Below, piece after piece: positions 35,706 to 47,675 of a stretch of 64,000 bases of DNA (within the stretch, counting starts at the first letter, position 1; each line of letters begins with the position of its first letter). The position numbers and the translations under genes were made by a program. The DNA lies in NCBI GenBank assembly GCA_009809945.1, contig WTPW01000318.1:131578-195577 (forward strand), given 5' to 3'. The notes below the pieces were generated by a model that ran no database searches, was not told the origin of the DNA, and saw only the letters and a list, made by a program, of their open reading frames with translations. The DNA is from Gigaspora margarita. Its lineage: Eukaryota; Glomeromycota; Glomeromycetes; Diversisporales; Gigasporaceae.

Positions 35706-37760
35706 TTTTTCCAATTGGTTCTAATGATCTTGACTGAATAAAAACCTGCATGTTGGTGGGAGGAAAAATATGTACGTTTATTGTAACCCTGGAGACTCTA
35801 AATTTGTCAATTTTCAATAGCTGTTAGCATTAAATTTAAGCAGTATGCATAGAATGATTGCTATTGGCGTATTATTTTTATGCTGAAAAGATTGAAAAAT
35901 TCCAGATTATATGTTTACTGAGATTGATTGTTTATGCATTATCTCTGAGGTTTTTAACTTTCTGCACCGTACATATTTGTGTACGATCAATTATTGGCTG
36001 AGATACTCTCTAATTGAATATACATTTGTATTCATGGATAATAAATAATATACGGGGGATTATCTTGTGAGAAATAAGTAAAATGTTCTGTAACCTATGG
36101 TACCTACCTGCATACTTACAAAGAAATTATCCATTGAAAATTTTCACCCTTAGTACATTTTCATATAACAGTATAATATGCACTACATTGCTGCGATAAG
36201 GAATGAAAAAACCCTTGTGATTTGCTATGAAAATGCATTGCACTGACATTATTTAACGTAATTTTACGATTTGGTATGTGTACGTACCTGGTACGTACGT
36301 GCAGTATATAATCTGGAGTACATAATCTGTTAATTCCGCAATTGGTCATCAAGCAGTGAATCGTTACTACAGTAAACAAACTTGCTAGAAGAATGCATTA
36401 AACCACTAACTTGATTATTGGACGAAGATATGAGACCATAAACCCGATTTTCGGTCAAAAGCATCAAATAACTACCATAGTTATCATGCAAAATCACAAG
36501 ATAATCAACAACATGGTTATTATCGGGCGATTGCAATGAGATGACCAGAATGATTATTTGGCAATGGTATTGAATAACCAATGTTATTTCTGGATTTTAC
36601 TGTCAACAAAATTTTGAAAAATAAAAATAAAAATAATAAAATAAAAATTAATGAAGGTAAAAATTAAAAAAAAATAAATAAAAAAAAAAGCAACGTTAAA
36701 CTCAAAGACTTTTTATAATCTACATCAGTGCATTACGGATGAAACTTTTTAATCTTAAATACACATTATGGCAAAAACATTGTTCTTAACGACCTGACCT
36801 ATTTATCTTGATCAGTTCTAAAAAATAATAATAAACATCGTTTTTGATCCATGTGGTCAATAAGATACTGCATTATTAAATGATTATTAAATGCAATATG
36901 TTATATAAACCTTTGATTTCTCTTTAAATTATTGGTTAAAGTTGTTTAGAATTAATTTCTGCATATATGTTTGCATTTTTAGAGAACCAGATTGTCTGGT
37001 GGTCATTGTTCATCAAATATTTCAAAAAGACCAAATGTAAAGCACATCTGAAATCTGTGGCAGGTTATGTTGATTATTAAATCAAGGGCGTAAATGATGT
37101 AAGCTATTATTTATTTAATATTTGATACCTAAAGGTACAGTACATATATATGTAAACTTGGTTTCTCGATGTTACACTTGATCTTGTGATTTTATTGAAT
37201 AATGAATCAAAACGTGCAATGTGTAACAGTATAGTCTCTAAAAATATTATTCCAAGAATATATCGTTATATATCGTTATATTTTTAGTGTATATGGTGGC
37301 TCTTAATATAGCAAAAATCAAAATTTACAAAGCTTTATTATTGTAAATTATTAATTAAATGAACCAGGTGGCTTTGCCGTCTACATGAACATGCTTTAGT
37401 TCATTAGGTAAAAATACCCAATTAATAACATTATTATAGATGTAGTTGGCTGATGTTACTTTGTGCTGGTCCAACGCCGATGAATTAAATAATTTGAAAC
37501 TTATTGATTTTCTTGTAAATATTCAAATAATTAAAGGGTAAATCGCAGTTGAAGGGTATAAAACATATAATAAAAATCTAACAGTAAGTAAAAATCATAT
37601 AGTTACGAAAAGAATATTACTAATACTTCGCCATCCACTAATCATGTTTCAATAATTCTACCATTATCCGGCAAACTCATATGATCATCTTCTTGTTATT
37701 TTTTCATTTACGATGTAAACATGTTTATTTAAATTAAAACTCAGCCGATAACTCACCAAT
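35706..37760. other. Intergenic, no gene seen
   Basis: Upstream of the TRI5-like gene. Short minus-strand frames at 36161-36581 show no family features. A GTACGTACCTGGTACGTACG inverted word lies at about 36280-36300; A-rich tracts at 36600-36690. No repeats with clear ends. Confidence 0.4.
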
Positions 37761-37762
37761 AT

Positions 37763-38437
37763 TGGGCAATTGTCGAATACAGTTAATTTGGCAAATGATT
37801 GGCTACACGTGCCCAGGGACACGTAAAAATTGTGAAAAGATTAGAAAACAATAAAACACAATTTTTATCGAATATCACATTATAAAACAATTTTTGCTCT
37901 TATTTATGCATGGTACAAAGTTAGCTATTTTAATTCACCAATCATTTATTTGTGTAATTTCACGTGCGAAAAACATTGTGATAGTGATTTATTATATTCT
38001 ATTATGTAATGTCTTTAAAAATTCATAGGTCAATACACCTATGAATTAATCGGTGTAGGGTGTTCTAAGTGAAAATGTTCTACGTCCCCAAAAACCCTTC
38101 CCAAACCTTAATTCTAACCCTAACGTAAAAAATTTTGTGTTAAAAATTATATATATAAAACTTAGAAAAATCTATAAACATGAAAACATATTATAGTGCC
38201 AAACCATCATAGATACGTGTTATAATAAATGCGCTGAATAATAAATATGATAAAAATAAACACTATTATAATTGAAATTAGACTAAATTTTATATCGCAA
38301 TAAAAAACATTTTTTGCTATTACCCAAAACATTTTTTCCCGTTACTCAAAACAATTTTTACGGGTCCCTGCACGTGCCGCTCTGCGGCACGTGATCATTT
38401 GCCAAATTACTGTTATTCGCCCAATATTGTATACTTA
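37763..38437. repeat. CACGTGCCGC palindrome split by a MITE
   Basis: Outer arms (CCAATATTGGGC.., AATTTGGCAAATGAT) at 37763-37813 pair with 38371-38437. Removing the MITE at 37814-38370 gives a hairpin whose core is CACGTGCCGC/GCGGCACGTG. A related hairpin is at 56222-56244. Confidence 0.7.
37814..38370. mobile_element. hAT MITE (CAGGGAC), 557 bp
   Basis: Ends CAGGGACACGTAAAAATTGT and inverted CAGGGACCCGTAAAAATTGT, exact 8-bp duplication CACGTGCC (37806-37813, 38371-38378). Non-coding. It contains the site (GTGCCAAA) into which a hAT element inserted in the sister copy at 39839-42777. Confidence 0.9.
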
Positions 38438-38918
38438 TTTATAACTTGCTTGAATAAAAAAAGAAATTTACACCCCATATAAAAGTTTTTAATTTAAATA
38501 ATATCCCTTTTTTTTTTTTATCCAATTAAAGTTAATTAACTATTTTTTAAAAAATATTTATTAAATTTTTGTAGGTAAATCATAGTTTTCATATGTAAAA
38601 TATATTGATTAGAAGACTTGTTTATAAAGGATTTCAATGGAATAAAAAAAAAAAAATTTTTTTAAGAGCGTATGTAATTAACTAACCTTCATCAGACAAA
38701 AAGAAGGGTAAATGCTTAAATAAACTTCTATATGAGAATAAATTTTTTTTATTTGTAAAAAAAAAAAAATCATTCATTGTAGAGATGTTCAATTTCTACG
38801 CTTACATTAAAAGTGATATAATATTCTATGATGGCCACCTTTAACCTTGATAAATATTTGCATCTCTAAGCTACCTCTAAGCATAGTCTACGTAATACCT
38901 CTAATATTACATGAGATG

Positions 38919-39573
38919 CAGGGACACGGAAAATTTTCGAAAAGATTAGAAAACAATAAATCACAATTTTTACCGAATATCACATTATAAAACAATTTTT
39001 GCTTTTTTTTTATGCATGCGAAGTTACACGAAGAATCTGATTGGTTAACTATTTTAGGAGCCAATCATATTTGCGTATTTTAACTCACGTGCATAAAAGA
39101 TACATTCGCATTTTTGCATTATATAACGTTAATATTATTGTGTAAATAATTGAGATATTCCAAACTCGGAGAACTTAAGAATATTTAAAAATTTACATTA
39201 ACTATAAATGTCAAAATGTTAAAAGATATTTAAGAAGTTAAACGTAAGTTTTAATTTTGACTTTATTTTATTTATTTCTAACTTGCATATTAATTTAAAG
39301 GTTAAATTGTTAAGTATGTGTTATAGATATGATTTGGGTTAAGTAGTAGTGATAAATACAAGTAGTAATTATTTAATTAATAGTATAGATTCAATAACAA
39401 CTTTGTAATAACTGAAAATGTAGTAAATTTATTTTTTAGAATTTTTAATAAAGAGTTTCGCTTATAATCATTAACGATAGTCATATTTTTGATCAACATT
39501 ATTTATACTAAATTTGATACCGCAATAAAAAACAATATTTAGCGTTACCAAAAACAATTTTTCCGGGTCCCTG
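38919..39573. mobile_element. hAT MITE (CAGGGAC), 655 bp
   Basis: Ends CAGGGACACGGAAAATTTTC and inverted CAGGGACCCGGAAAAATTGT; exact duplication ATGAGATG (38911-38918, 39574-39581). Related in terminal thirds to the 557-bp MITE, with a different centre. Confidence 0.88.
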
Positions 39574-40008
39574 ATGAGATGCCTTGAAAGAAGTCACGAG
39601 ACATCCATTTGTCACTAGATCACGACCACTAAAATAAGTAAATCAAAGACCGGATTTTTTATAGGCCGTATATTTAAATATATTATGAAATTAAAGTTTC
39701 ATTTTTTAACATAATATCTAACAAAATTGCATATAATTTTTTTTTTTTTTAACTTGAAGCTCTCAACTAGTTCTACAGGATTATATATATGTACCCAAAG
39801 GTACATATACCCGCATCATGTGACCTATAGATCGCCACCAGGGACCCGTAAAAATTGGGTTGAGTAACGGAATGTTTTGGGTAATAGCAAAAAATGTTTT
39901 TTATTGCGATATAAAATTTAGTCTAATTTCAATTATAATAGTGTTTATTTTTATCATATTTATTATTCAGCGCATTTATTATAACACGTATCTATGATGG
40001 TTTGGCAC

Positions 40009-42369
40009 CAGGGACCCGGAAAAATTTGGTTTGGAAATCGTAAAAATTTATTTGGATACTGGCCCAATATTTGGATAAGATTTGGATAAAAATTTCAAAT
40101 ATTTGGAATTATTTGGATTATTTTTTTGTTAAGAAAATTTATTATTAACCAATTAAATAGCAAAATTTATTAGTTACGTTGATTGAAATATAACATGTTT
40201 AACATTTTCAATGATTCTTCGCTTAAATTTTGCCTATCATCTTCTAAAAGATTATTATACACGGAAAAACTTCTTTCTACCGTGCAAGAAGATATAGGTA
40301 ACCAAATGTAAATTAATGCTATATTGCTTAAAAGGGGAAGTGAAGTAGACGTTTTATCCCAAAATTCACCTAAATGATCAAAATCAATTGAAGCTAAATC
40401 CAAATTACAATAAAGAGCCCATTCTTGTAATAATGCATGAGAAGGATGGTTTAATTCNGGAATTTGAATTGAATAATTTTGAATGTTACGATTAAAAATT
40501 GCTAACTTAACAAACCGGGGGTCAAAAACTTGTACGGCAATAAAAAGGGAACGGGAAGGATGCTGCAAAAAGTGATCATTAAACTTAGAATATGCGGCAG
40601 CAAAAGCTTGTTGAAATACCTCATTAAAAGTAAGTGGATCTGCTCCAAGATTCGTAATACAAGAGTTAACATAATCCCCAAAATTCATGTTAGATTTCCC
40701 GTGTTGCAAATAAATTTCAAGATGTTGAATTCTATTTTCAACAAATGGAATCACGGGTTCATTTTTTTGTTGGAAAAAATTAAGATCGGAAATAAACTTT
40801 TTAGCATAATGCTGAATAAAGGTCAAGTAAATATGCACTCGCCATTTTCTTCAATGTTGCTAAAAATATCCATTATTTTTTTTACAGCTTTGGATTTTTC
40901 AATTTTTAACTCTTCTTTGTAAAATCCTTCAATGTATTCTAAATAGTCACAAATATAAAATGCCATTCGGAACCAAGTATTCCAACGGGTAGCGACAGGT
41001 AATGGCATAAACTTTAATGTCAGATTTGATTGTTGATTTAACCCGTGTTGCATTAGATAACACATGTATCGAGACTTGCAAGCTTTAGAGTGCATAAATG
41101 TTTTTTTAATGTTTGCAATTAAAATTTTGACAATGTCAAAGTGAAAAATTGACAACTACGATTCACTAAAATAACAAATTTATTAATTTTAATAATTAAA
41201 TAATAATTCCATAAAAAATATCGTAATTATTATTTACCCAACTAAATTTACAATATGAGCAGGGCAAGTATTATGTTTTAATTGCTGCATCACAGGATTT
41301 AAGGCTTCACGAAAGCACTTCTTCATGTAAGAAGTGGAATCGGAAGCAATTAATTTTGGTAAATTAAAAGAAATTTTCCACTCTGTTAACAACCGCAAGA
41401 TTAGTCCACCCATTGTTGAAAAGTTTACAGCTTCTAAAAAATCAACTGACACAAGCTTTGTAGTTCCACGATAGGCCAACAACATATTAACAACATTACG
41501 TCCTTTAACATTGGTTGTTTCATCAATGATTATTGCTACGGGCTTTTCATTAAATATACTGTATAAATTTTCTAAATGTTCTTTAAAAACTCTTAGTAAG
41601 TACAACTGATGTAAAGTATCTGACACAGGTATAGCACCACCTTTCTTACAGTACATGTTCAAAAATCTGCAAACTTTGTCAAGTTTTTTTATTGGTATGT
41701 CAGCCTCAACCCATACCATAAGAAGATCATGAATAACTTTTTTTTTTTGGTCTGCCACTGTTAGAGATGACGGAAGGCACCTTTGCCATGTTTGATTTGA
41801 GGATTTTAAGTAAGTTTCATGCTTTTTTTTATGGGTTTTACTATTTATGTGTGTAGTAACATAAAATTTATTATCAAAGTTAACACCATGGTTGCAAAAA
41901 CAGCACATAAGCTTGCTGGAATCTGCAACAAAATGTTCTGAAAACTCTTTTGCATGACTATTAGCAGTGATTCGGGTCATATTTTTTTTTTTTTTTGCAT
42001 GTTCAAAAAACACTCTTATACTTATTGCCCCTTTTGTACACTATTTAGTCGAAAGACATTTGATAAACTCGTTATTGCGAGTATTGATAAACTTGTTATT
42101 GCGAAACTCTTTATTGAAAGTATTGATAAACTTTTAAGAACAAACTGCATAAAATTTGATAATTTATACTAAATTTAAAGACAAATTCTTATTGGCTAGA
42201 TCACATGTTTAATGGATCATTTTTATTGGCCAGGTCACATGTTTTATGAAGATCGGCCAAAATTTTTAGAAAAATTTGGCCAAAATGCAAAAATTTGGAA
42301 ATATCAAAATAAGGCCAAAAATTTGGAATAATTTGGGAAAATTTATTTCCAAAATTTTCTAGGTCCCTG
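40009..42369 (-). mobile_element. hAT element with transposase, nested
   Basis: Ends CAGGGACCCGGAAAAATTTG and inverted CAGGGACCTAGAAAATTTTG; exact duplication TTTGGCAC (40001-40008, 42370-42377). Its terminal words are nearly the same as those of the surrounding MITEs, so its transposase family probably moved them. 2361 bp, one transposase gene on the minus strand. Confidence 0.9.
40170..41980 (-). pseudogene. hAT transposase, CGGBP1/ZBED-like, mutated
   Basis: The ATG at 41980 opens a frame with a C2H2-like finger (LMCCFCNHGVNF..HINSKTHKKK). It continues through IIIDETTNVKGRNVVN, ASDSTSYMKKCF and CPAHIVNLVG, which match the transposase core (Asp and C-x2-H region). A 72-nt intron (41166-41237) precedes exon 2, which has TAG at 41156-41158 where the family has Trp. 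Near 40840 the frame shifts. The last part carries FDPRF and the dimerisation motif WLPISSCTVERSFS. There is one ambiguous base at 40458. The stop and frameshift indicate a dead copy unless they are assembly errors. Confidence 0.82.
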
Positions 42370-42785
42370 TTTGGCACCTATAATATGTTTTCATGTTTAT
42401 AGATTTTTCTAAGTTTTATATATATAATTTTTAACACAAATTTTTCACGTTAGGGTTAGAATTAAGGTTTGGGAAAGGTTTTTGGGAATGTAGAACATTT
42501 TCACTTAGAACACCCTACACCGATTAATTCATAGGTGTATTAACCTATGAATTTTTAAAGACATTACATAATAGAATGTAATAAATCACTATCACAATGT
42601 TTTTCGCATGTGAAATTACACAAATAAATGATTGGTGAATTAAAATAGCTAACCAATCAAATTTGCGAATTTTTGCATCATGCATAAATAAGAGCAAACA
42701 TTGTTTTATAATGTGATATTCGATAAAAATTGTATTTTATTGTTTTCTAATCTTTTCACAATTTTTACATGTCCCTGATCGCCAC

Positions 42786-43061
42786 CAAAATTCAAGTTCA
42801 GGTGTAACATTACACAATCAGAAAAATTCAAAACAAATGTTCGTTTTGACAAAAATCACTCATTTTGCAAAAAACTGTATACTAAACCACCTTCTGTGCA
42901 TTAATTAAAAGATTTCCTTGAGCGATTTTACTATATAATAGCCTATACCCTAACCCTAATATAAAAAATGTGATATTACTAGTTTTGTATGTGATATCAT
43001 ATGATACAAAATAATGGATACAAAAAATTTTAATGTATAACAAAATTAATTAATATTTATA
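42786..43061. other. Short intergenic stretch
   Basis: Non-coding; TATACCCTAACCCTAAT at about 42953 is a telomere-like word of the kind scattered through this window. Confidence 0.35.
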
Positions 43062-43419
43062 CAGTACGGGACAGCTTAAGATATCCAATTTTATTAGTTG
43101 TTTTAAAAATAGTATAACTTGACAAAAAATTAATAAATCAAAAATCCCTCTTTCAAATTGATAGTTTGCAACCCAAACTACATTTCTGAAAGAGAATTTT
43201 TTTTTATTTTTATTTTTAATAGTATTATAATAGTTTAAACTTTGTCATTTTATATATATAAAAATTTGGCGCTGATTTACATGCATAAGCCAATAAAAAT
43301 TGATTATTTTGTGTTACATTATCCTAAATTTGGCGCATCTTAGTAATAATGTCCTTATCAACTTTGGCGCCTTTTTAATAATAAAATAAAAAGTGGATAT
43401 CTTTTGCTGTCCCGCACTG
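43062..43419. mobile_element. Tc1/mariner-type MITE (358 bp)
   Basis: Ends CAGTACGGGACAGC and inverted CAGTGCGGGACAGC, followed by AAGATATCCA on both sides; TA flanks at 43060-43061 and 43420-43421. Non-coding. Confidence 0.78.
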
Positions 43420-43699
43420 TACAATAATTTAATTGACCATCGAAAAATGGCTCTGTTTCCATCTATCCAATAAATATAAAATTTAGTTTGATAATTATTT
43501 TATTTTTTAAAATTTTAATTACTGTATACAGTATAAATTGGCACTATCGCTATACAAATAAATATAATTATATGATTAATATGATATTTTGTACGTACGT
43601 AACCGGAAATTTAACCTTATCAGTTATTTAAATATACCGATACGGACTATAAAATGAACTTCATATAAACTTAAGTTACTATCTATATTAACTGTTTGA

Positions 43700-44078
43700 T
43701 TTACTTAGTTGAAGTAACACCCTAACGACCCACCCATGACGTAGATTAATGATCATTAAGTATTTAATAAATGATATGAAGAATCATATATCAATTTGAT
43801 TAATGAATGATTGTAAGTATGAGGTCATTGAAATGGCTATCTATAGAGAAAGAAAGGAAAGTTTGTTCTCCCTCTTTCGTTTTTGCTGCTAGCTCGATGC
43901 AAGTCTAGCTTTGACGTAATTACCCACCCAACTACTGTCAAGGGAGGCGAGAAGGAAGGTAGACCAAACTTTAAACGTATGTGTTCTAAACATAGACCAA
44001 CAGCAAAAGATTAAAGTAGATTGGTCAATCAATATTTTATAATCAGGTTTCACAATCAATAATTGTCATTTTCTCAAA
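43700..44078 (+). promoter_or_regulatory. Candidate promoter region
   Basis: GC content rises visibly compared with the flanks (43830-43960), with TGACGTAATTACC (CRE-like) and GATTGGTCAATCAA (CCAAT-box-like, both strands) before the ATG at 44079. Supports a gene starting here; nothing direct shows transcription. Confidence 0.3.
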
Positions 44079-45309
44079 ATGGAAATTCCACTTCTACCGC
44101 CCAAATATGAGGTGAGTCAAGCAAATTTTTTATAATAAAGAATTTTAATTTGGAACAAAAATAACTTTACTAAATTCGATAAAATTTTTTTAAATTATAT
44201 TATAAACTTGTAAAGTTATAATTAATTTAAAAAAAATTTTTTTTTATTAAATTTGGTTGTTTTAAAGTTATTCTTGTTTAAAATTAAAAATAAAATATAA
44301 AATCAAAAAATTTAAAAATATTAGCTTTGTTTCTATTGACACAACCCCATATGTAAGAATAGAAATTAAATTATGCGAATAAATTCATAATGTTAAACAT
44401 TAATGAATTTGAACAGTTGATTTTAAATTCATAGAATATTAAAAATGTTTTTACTATTTACACAACTAATATAGCCTGTTTTGGTTATAATTTCTCAAAT
44501 AAAACTAATATATTTAGATAGTAAATTTATGAATTCACGAATTTTAATGGCAATAAACCTTTTATCATTGCACCTAACTAATAAATAAAACAATAAAAAC
44601 ATACGCACCAAATTAAAAGTTTCCTATAATGTTTAAAAAAAAATAAAAGTGCATTTCTGTGCAATAATCATGATTTTTTGAATAATAATAAATGTTATAT
44701 CTGTTGTACGTCGAAATTGCAACGAATTTGAGAATTCAAATTCCACTTCATAAATGGGTTTAAAATTAACTTAAAATTTAATTATTATCAAATCAACAAA
44801 AATAATTTTATATAAAAAATGAATTCTAAATCATTTTATACTGTAAATTTTTAAAAAATTCCAAGTTACAAGAATATTTATTTTTTTTATCTCGCAATAT
44901 ATCTGAAAAGTTTACTAAATTCTCAATGGCAAATCCGTTAATCGACGTGTAAAACCTCTATTTTATTACAAAGATCCGCTAAATTCAACTATTGGAACTG
45001 CCAAAGATCATTAGGTCAAAAACATTTAACCATGGAATTTTGATATCAAATTTGCCAGTATGTTCTGTCACCAGGATATATGGTAGTTTACATCGAGATG
45101 TTTTAAAGTATGTTGGCTCTTTGAAAGCTATGTGATGTGTTATGTAATTTAAAATAAATCTTTAAATTAAATTAAAAAAAAAAAACAAATATAATCTATA
45201 TCTTTTTTTAATTTATTTGTAGATTTATGAACAAAATTACCTCATGGAAGTAGCTATCATCCCAATAATCACGTTTGTAATAACTTGTGTAGCTAAAATA
45301 TATATATGA
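44079..45309 (+). CDS. Putative 39-residue membrane peptide, two exons
   Basis: The ATG at 44079 begins MEIPLLPPKYE, ending at a strong donor GAG|GTGAGT (44112). Acceptor TTATTTGTAG ends at 45222. Exon 2 (45223-45309) continues in phase 0 with IYEQNYLMEVAIIPIITFVI and stops at 45307-45309. The product would have a short polar N-terminus and one membrane segment of about 19 residues. The 1.1-kb intron holds an AT-rich inverted repeat (44117-44290). No family recognised. Other exons may exist in between; the model rests on splice signals and promoter-like composition only. Confidence 0.3.
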
Positions 45310-45496
45310 CTAGAATATATGTATCTTTGCGATGTGATTGAATATGCGCTAAGTGGATTCGGAACAACTTTTAAGTTAGTTCGAAGTTCTTTAACGATTT
45401 GAGTGTATTTAAAATTTAAGTGCATTTAAAATCAATTTTAAGAGTTATTCTAAATGTACCAAAGATTCCATTCCGAACGTACATCATATATAAACG

Positions 45497-45670
45497 CAGT
45501 AAAACCTCCATAAGTACACCCTTTATAAGTGCACTCCCTCTCTAGATGCACACTTTTCTTCTGGCCCAAATATATACATGTTCTCTATAAATGCACTTTT
45601 TATTAATGTTCTCTAAGTGCATGTTGTTAAAACTTGGTCCCAAGAGCATGCACTTATAGAGATTTTACTG
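45497..45670. mobile_element. Mariner-type MITE remnant (174 bp)
   Basis: CAGTAAAACCTCCATAAGTA at the left and TGCACTTATAGAGATTTTACTG inverted at the right; internal ATAAGTGCA repeats. TA follows the right end but CG precedes the left one. Confidence 0.5.
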
Positions 45671-46349
45671 TAATTAAAATCCATTTTATAATTTTTAGAT
45701 AAGAACTATTTTTAACATTTAAATCTATTGAGCTTTTGTATATTTATAATGATCTTTAATATTTTTAAAAAATAATTTATCTTTTCGGGTCTACTAAAAT
45801 GCATCATAGATGCTGAACACCATAGGTAATATCTTCAAAAATTTTTAAGTAAAAATGGGCCAACTAAAATTTAGGCTTTTATACCTAATCACTATCTTTG
45901 CATATAATTGCATTATAATCCTATAGATGCATTTTATATATATTATATGCATCTTTTTATATTTAATATAAAAATACGCATTTCATTTAACATAAACTAA
46001 ACCATAATTAGCATAGTCTATATAAAGTAAGCTTAATATGTATTAAAAAATAAGCTTCAATATGCACTTTATCAAACGTTTTTAATATATCCAAGTGCTT
46101 GGTTGGTATAATAAACTCTATCCTCGTTATAGTGAACCCCAATAAAGCGGATCTCTCGCTATAATAGGATGGTTCTATAGTATATATCATATTATGTTAA
46201 ATAATACTATATCAGATATATAATGGATATTTATTATACTTTTCAACCTGATCCATACGTTATAACGAGGGTAAAGTGTATAATTTCAATTAAAATAATA
46301 ATAATTATTCAAAATTAAAAGTAAGATAATAAGATAATAATATTTATTT
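45671..46349. other. Intergenic, possible MITE at 46112-46280
   Basis: TATCCTCGTTATAGTGAAC at about 46120 and CGTTATAACGAGGGTAAAG near 46258 are partly inverse, suggesting an old mariner-type MITE. No gene seen. Confidence 0.35.
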
Positions 46350-47675
46350 AATGAATATTGAGAAAGTATAGTACAGAACAATATAAACCGACTCCACTTT
46401 AGTGAAAAGAGCCAAATTTTAAAATTACATGATTAATCATGGTTGACTAATTTTATAAAATCAATAAATGCCAAATTTTCAACCTATTATAAACTTTAAA
46501 TTGATATAACTTCTTAAAAGAAAGTAAAAATTCTTTTTAACAAATTATAGTTTAAATTGATGCATTATTTTTATACTATTTGCACTAAGACAAACTCTTT
46601 CAATTGTTATTTTATGTTAAGATAAATTCTTTTCAACGAAAAACTTTTCGTATCTATCTGATGCTAAATGTACAAACACAGTATTCTTGCATATCCTCAA
46701 AAATTCTAATGATACCATAAGATTGCATTTGCCCTCGAATTCTCTAAACGTTTTATAGATTTGTTTAACGCAGTACTCGGAAATTCTGGAGAAATCATTT
46801 GATTTAAACAATTTATCTACTGATGTGAGTTCTCCATCATCCTTCTCACGAAGACACGAAGCGAGTTCATTGATATAAAACATGAACTCTTCAAATGTAG
46901 TTTGCAATGTTCGGTATTCCAGATAAGTACAGTTGACATCTCTTACCAGAAACATTAGAATAAGGGTTATATAGGATGCGTGACATTTAAGCTTAAATAT
47001 AAAGTATTCATTCTGATTAAACGATGCTTGTAACTGTTGATTCACGGCAGTCACCCATGTAATTATTTCAGTTCGTATTAAAGAATATTTATCTTTAAAA
47101 TCTTTCTTCCAATGTTTCATGAAAATAAAAAGCATCTCAGATATAAGAGGTGGTAAATTATTCTCTCTACCTTCCAGACCTTTGATGACATCAATGTAAT
47201 CTATTCCCTTGAAAATCATCAAGTCGTCGAAAATAAATGCGAAATAATAGTACGCTTGAATGCCAAAGGAATGAGAGTCAGGCATAAGAGACGCATTGAG
47301 TCTTATATCACTTAGTTTAACATCAAGGTTGTATTCGTCAATAACGCGTTGAGAAATGGTATCAATGTCATCGAAATAATTTATCGAGACATCAACGGAT
47401 TGGTTGATCCCGAAGAATTCCAAGAGTCCCAATATGGTTTTGCTTTCTTTTTTGTATGTGTCGAATATGAATGTTTTAATGCTCATATTGATAATAGTGA
47501 TAATGATCGGATTTTAATTGATTATAACCAGATTTTAAATTTTTTGATATATATTAAATGTTTTGCAAGTCAGTTGTAGAAAAATAGATACTTACAACGT
47601 AAAGGAAATTTTTAGTGGTATTTATAATTGAGACTAAGCGGCCCTGCGTAACAGTTTCAAACTTATATTTGTTTT
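46350..47675 (-). repeat. Segmental duplication, copy 2
   Basis: Same unit and orientation as about 34480-35705, 12 kb away. The CAGGGAC MITE cluster and other elements lie between the two copies. Confidence 0.7.
46617..47486 (-). CDS. TRI5-like terpene-synthase-fold protein, copy 2
   Basis: 289 residues, intronless, and aligning along its whole length with copy 1 at 34713-35585. The one length change is a single-residue difference near residue 73. The same landmarks are kept: AFIFDDLMIF (D87-D88), INELASCLREKD (N206, S210, E214) and ASDRY near the C-terminus. Conservation of all metal-binding positions in both copies, with substitutions elsewhere and no stops, argues that both are under selection. 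The reaction (prenyl-diphosphate ionisation and cyclisation) is inferred from family landmarks; product unknown. The start context and about 30 bp upstream (TCATATT.ATAATAGTGATAAT on the plus strand) are conserved with copy 1. Confidence 0.8.
   Translation of the reverse strand: MSIKTFIFDTYKKESKTILGLLEFFGINQSVDVSINYFDDIDTISQRVIDEYNLDVKLSDIRLNASLMPDSHSFGIQAYYYFAFIFDDLMIFKGIDYIDVIKGLEGRENNLPPLISEMLFIFMKHWKKDFKDKYSLIRTEIITWVTAVNQQLQASFNQNEYFIFKLKCHASYITLILMFLVRDVNCTYLEYRTLQTTFEEFMFYINELASCLREKDDGELTSVDKLFKSNDFSRISEYCVKQIYKTFREFEGKCNLMVSLEFLRICKNTVFVHLASDRYEKFFVEKNLS

Larger units (their letters stand above)
39839..42777. mobile_element. hAT MITE (CAGGGAC) split by a hAT element
   Basis: Outer ends CAGGGACCCGTAAAAATTGG and inverse of ..ACATGTCCCTG; exact duplication ATCGCCAC (39831-39838, 42778-42785). 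Without the inner element it is about 570 bp and is the inverse-orientation sister of 37814-38370. Confidence 0.88.

Noticed and set aside
41954..42172. 72-residue plus-strand frame
   Set aside because: Antisense to the start of the hAT transposase and its terminal repeats.
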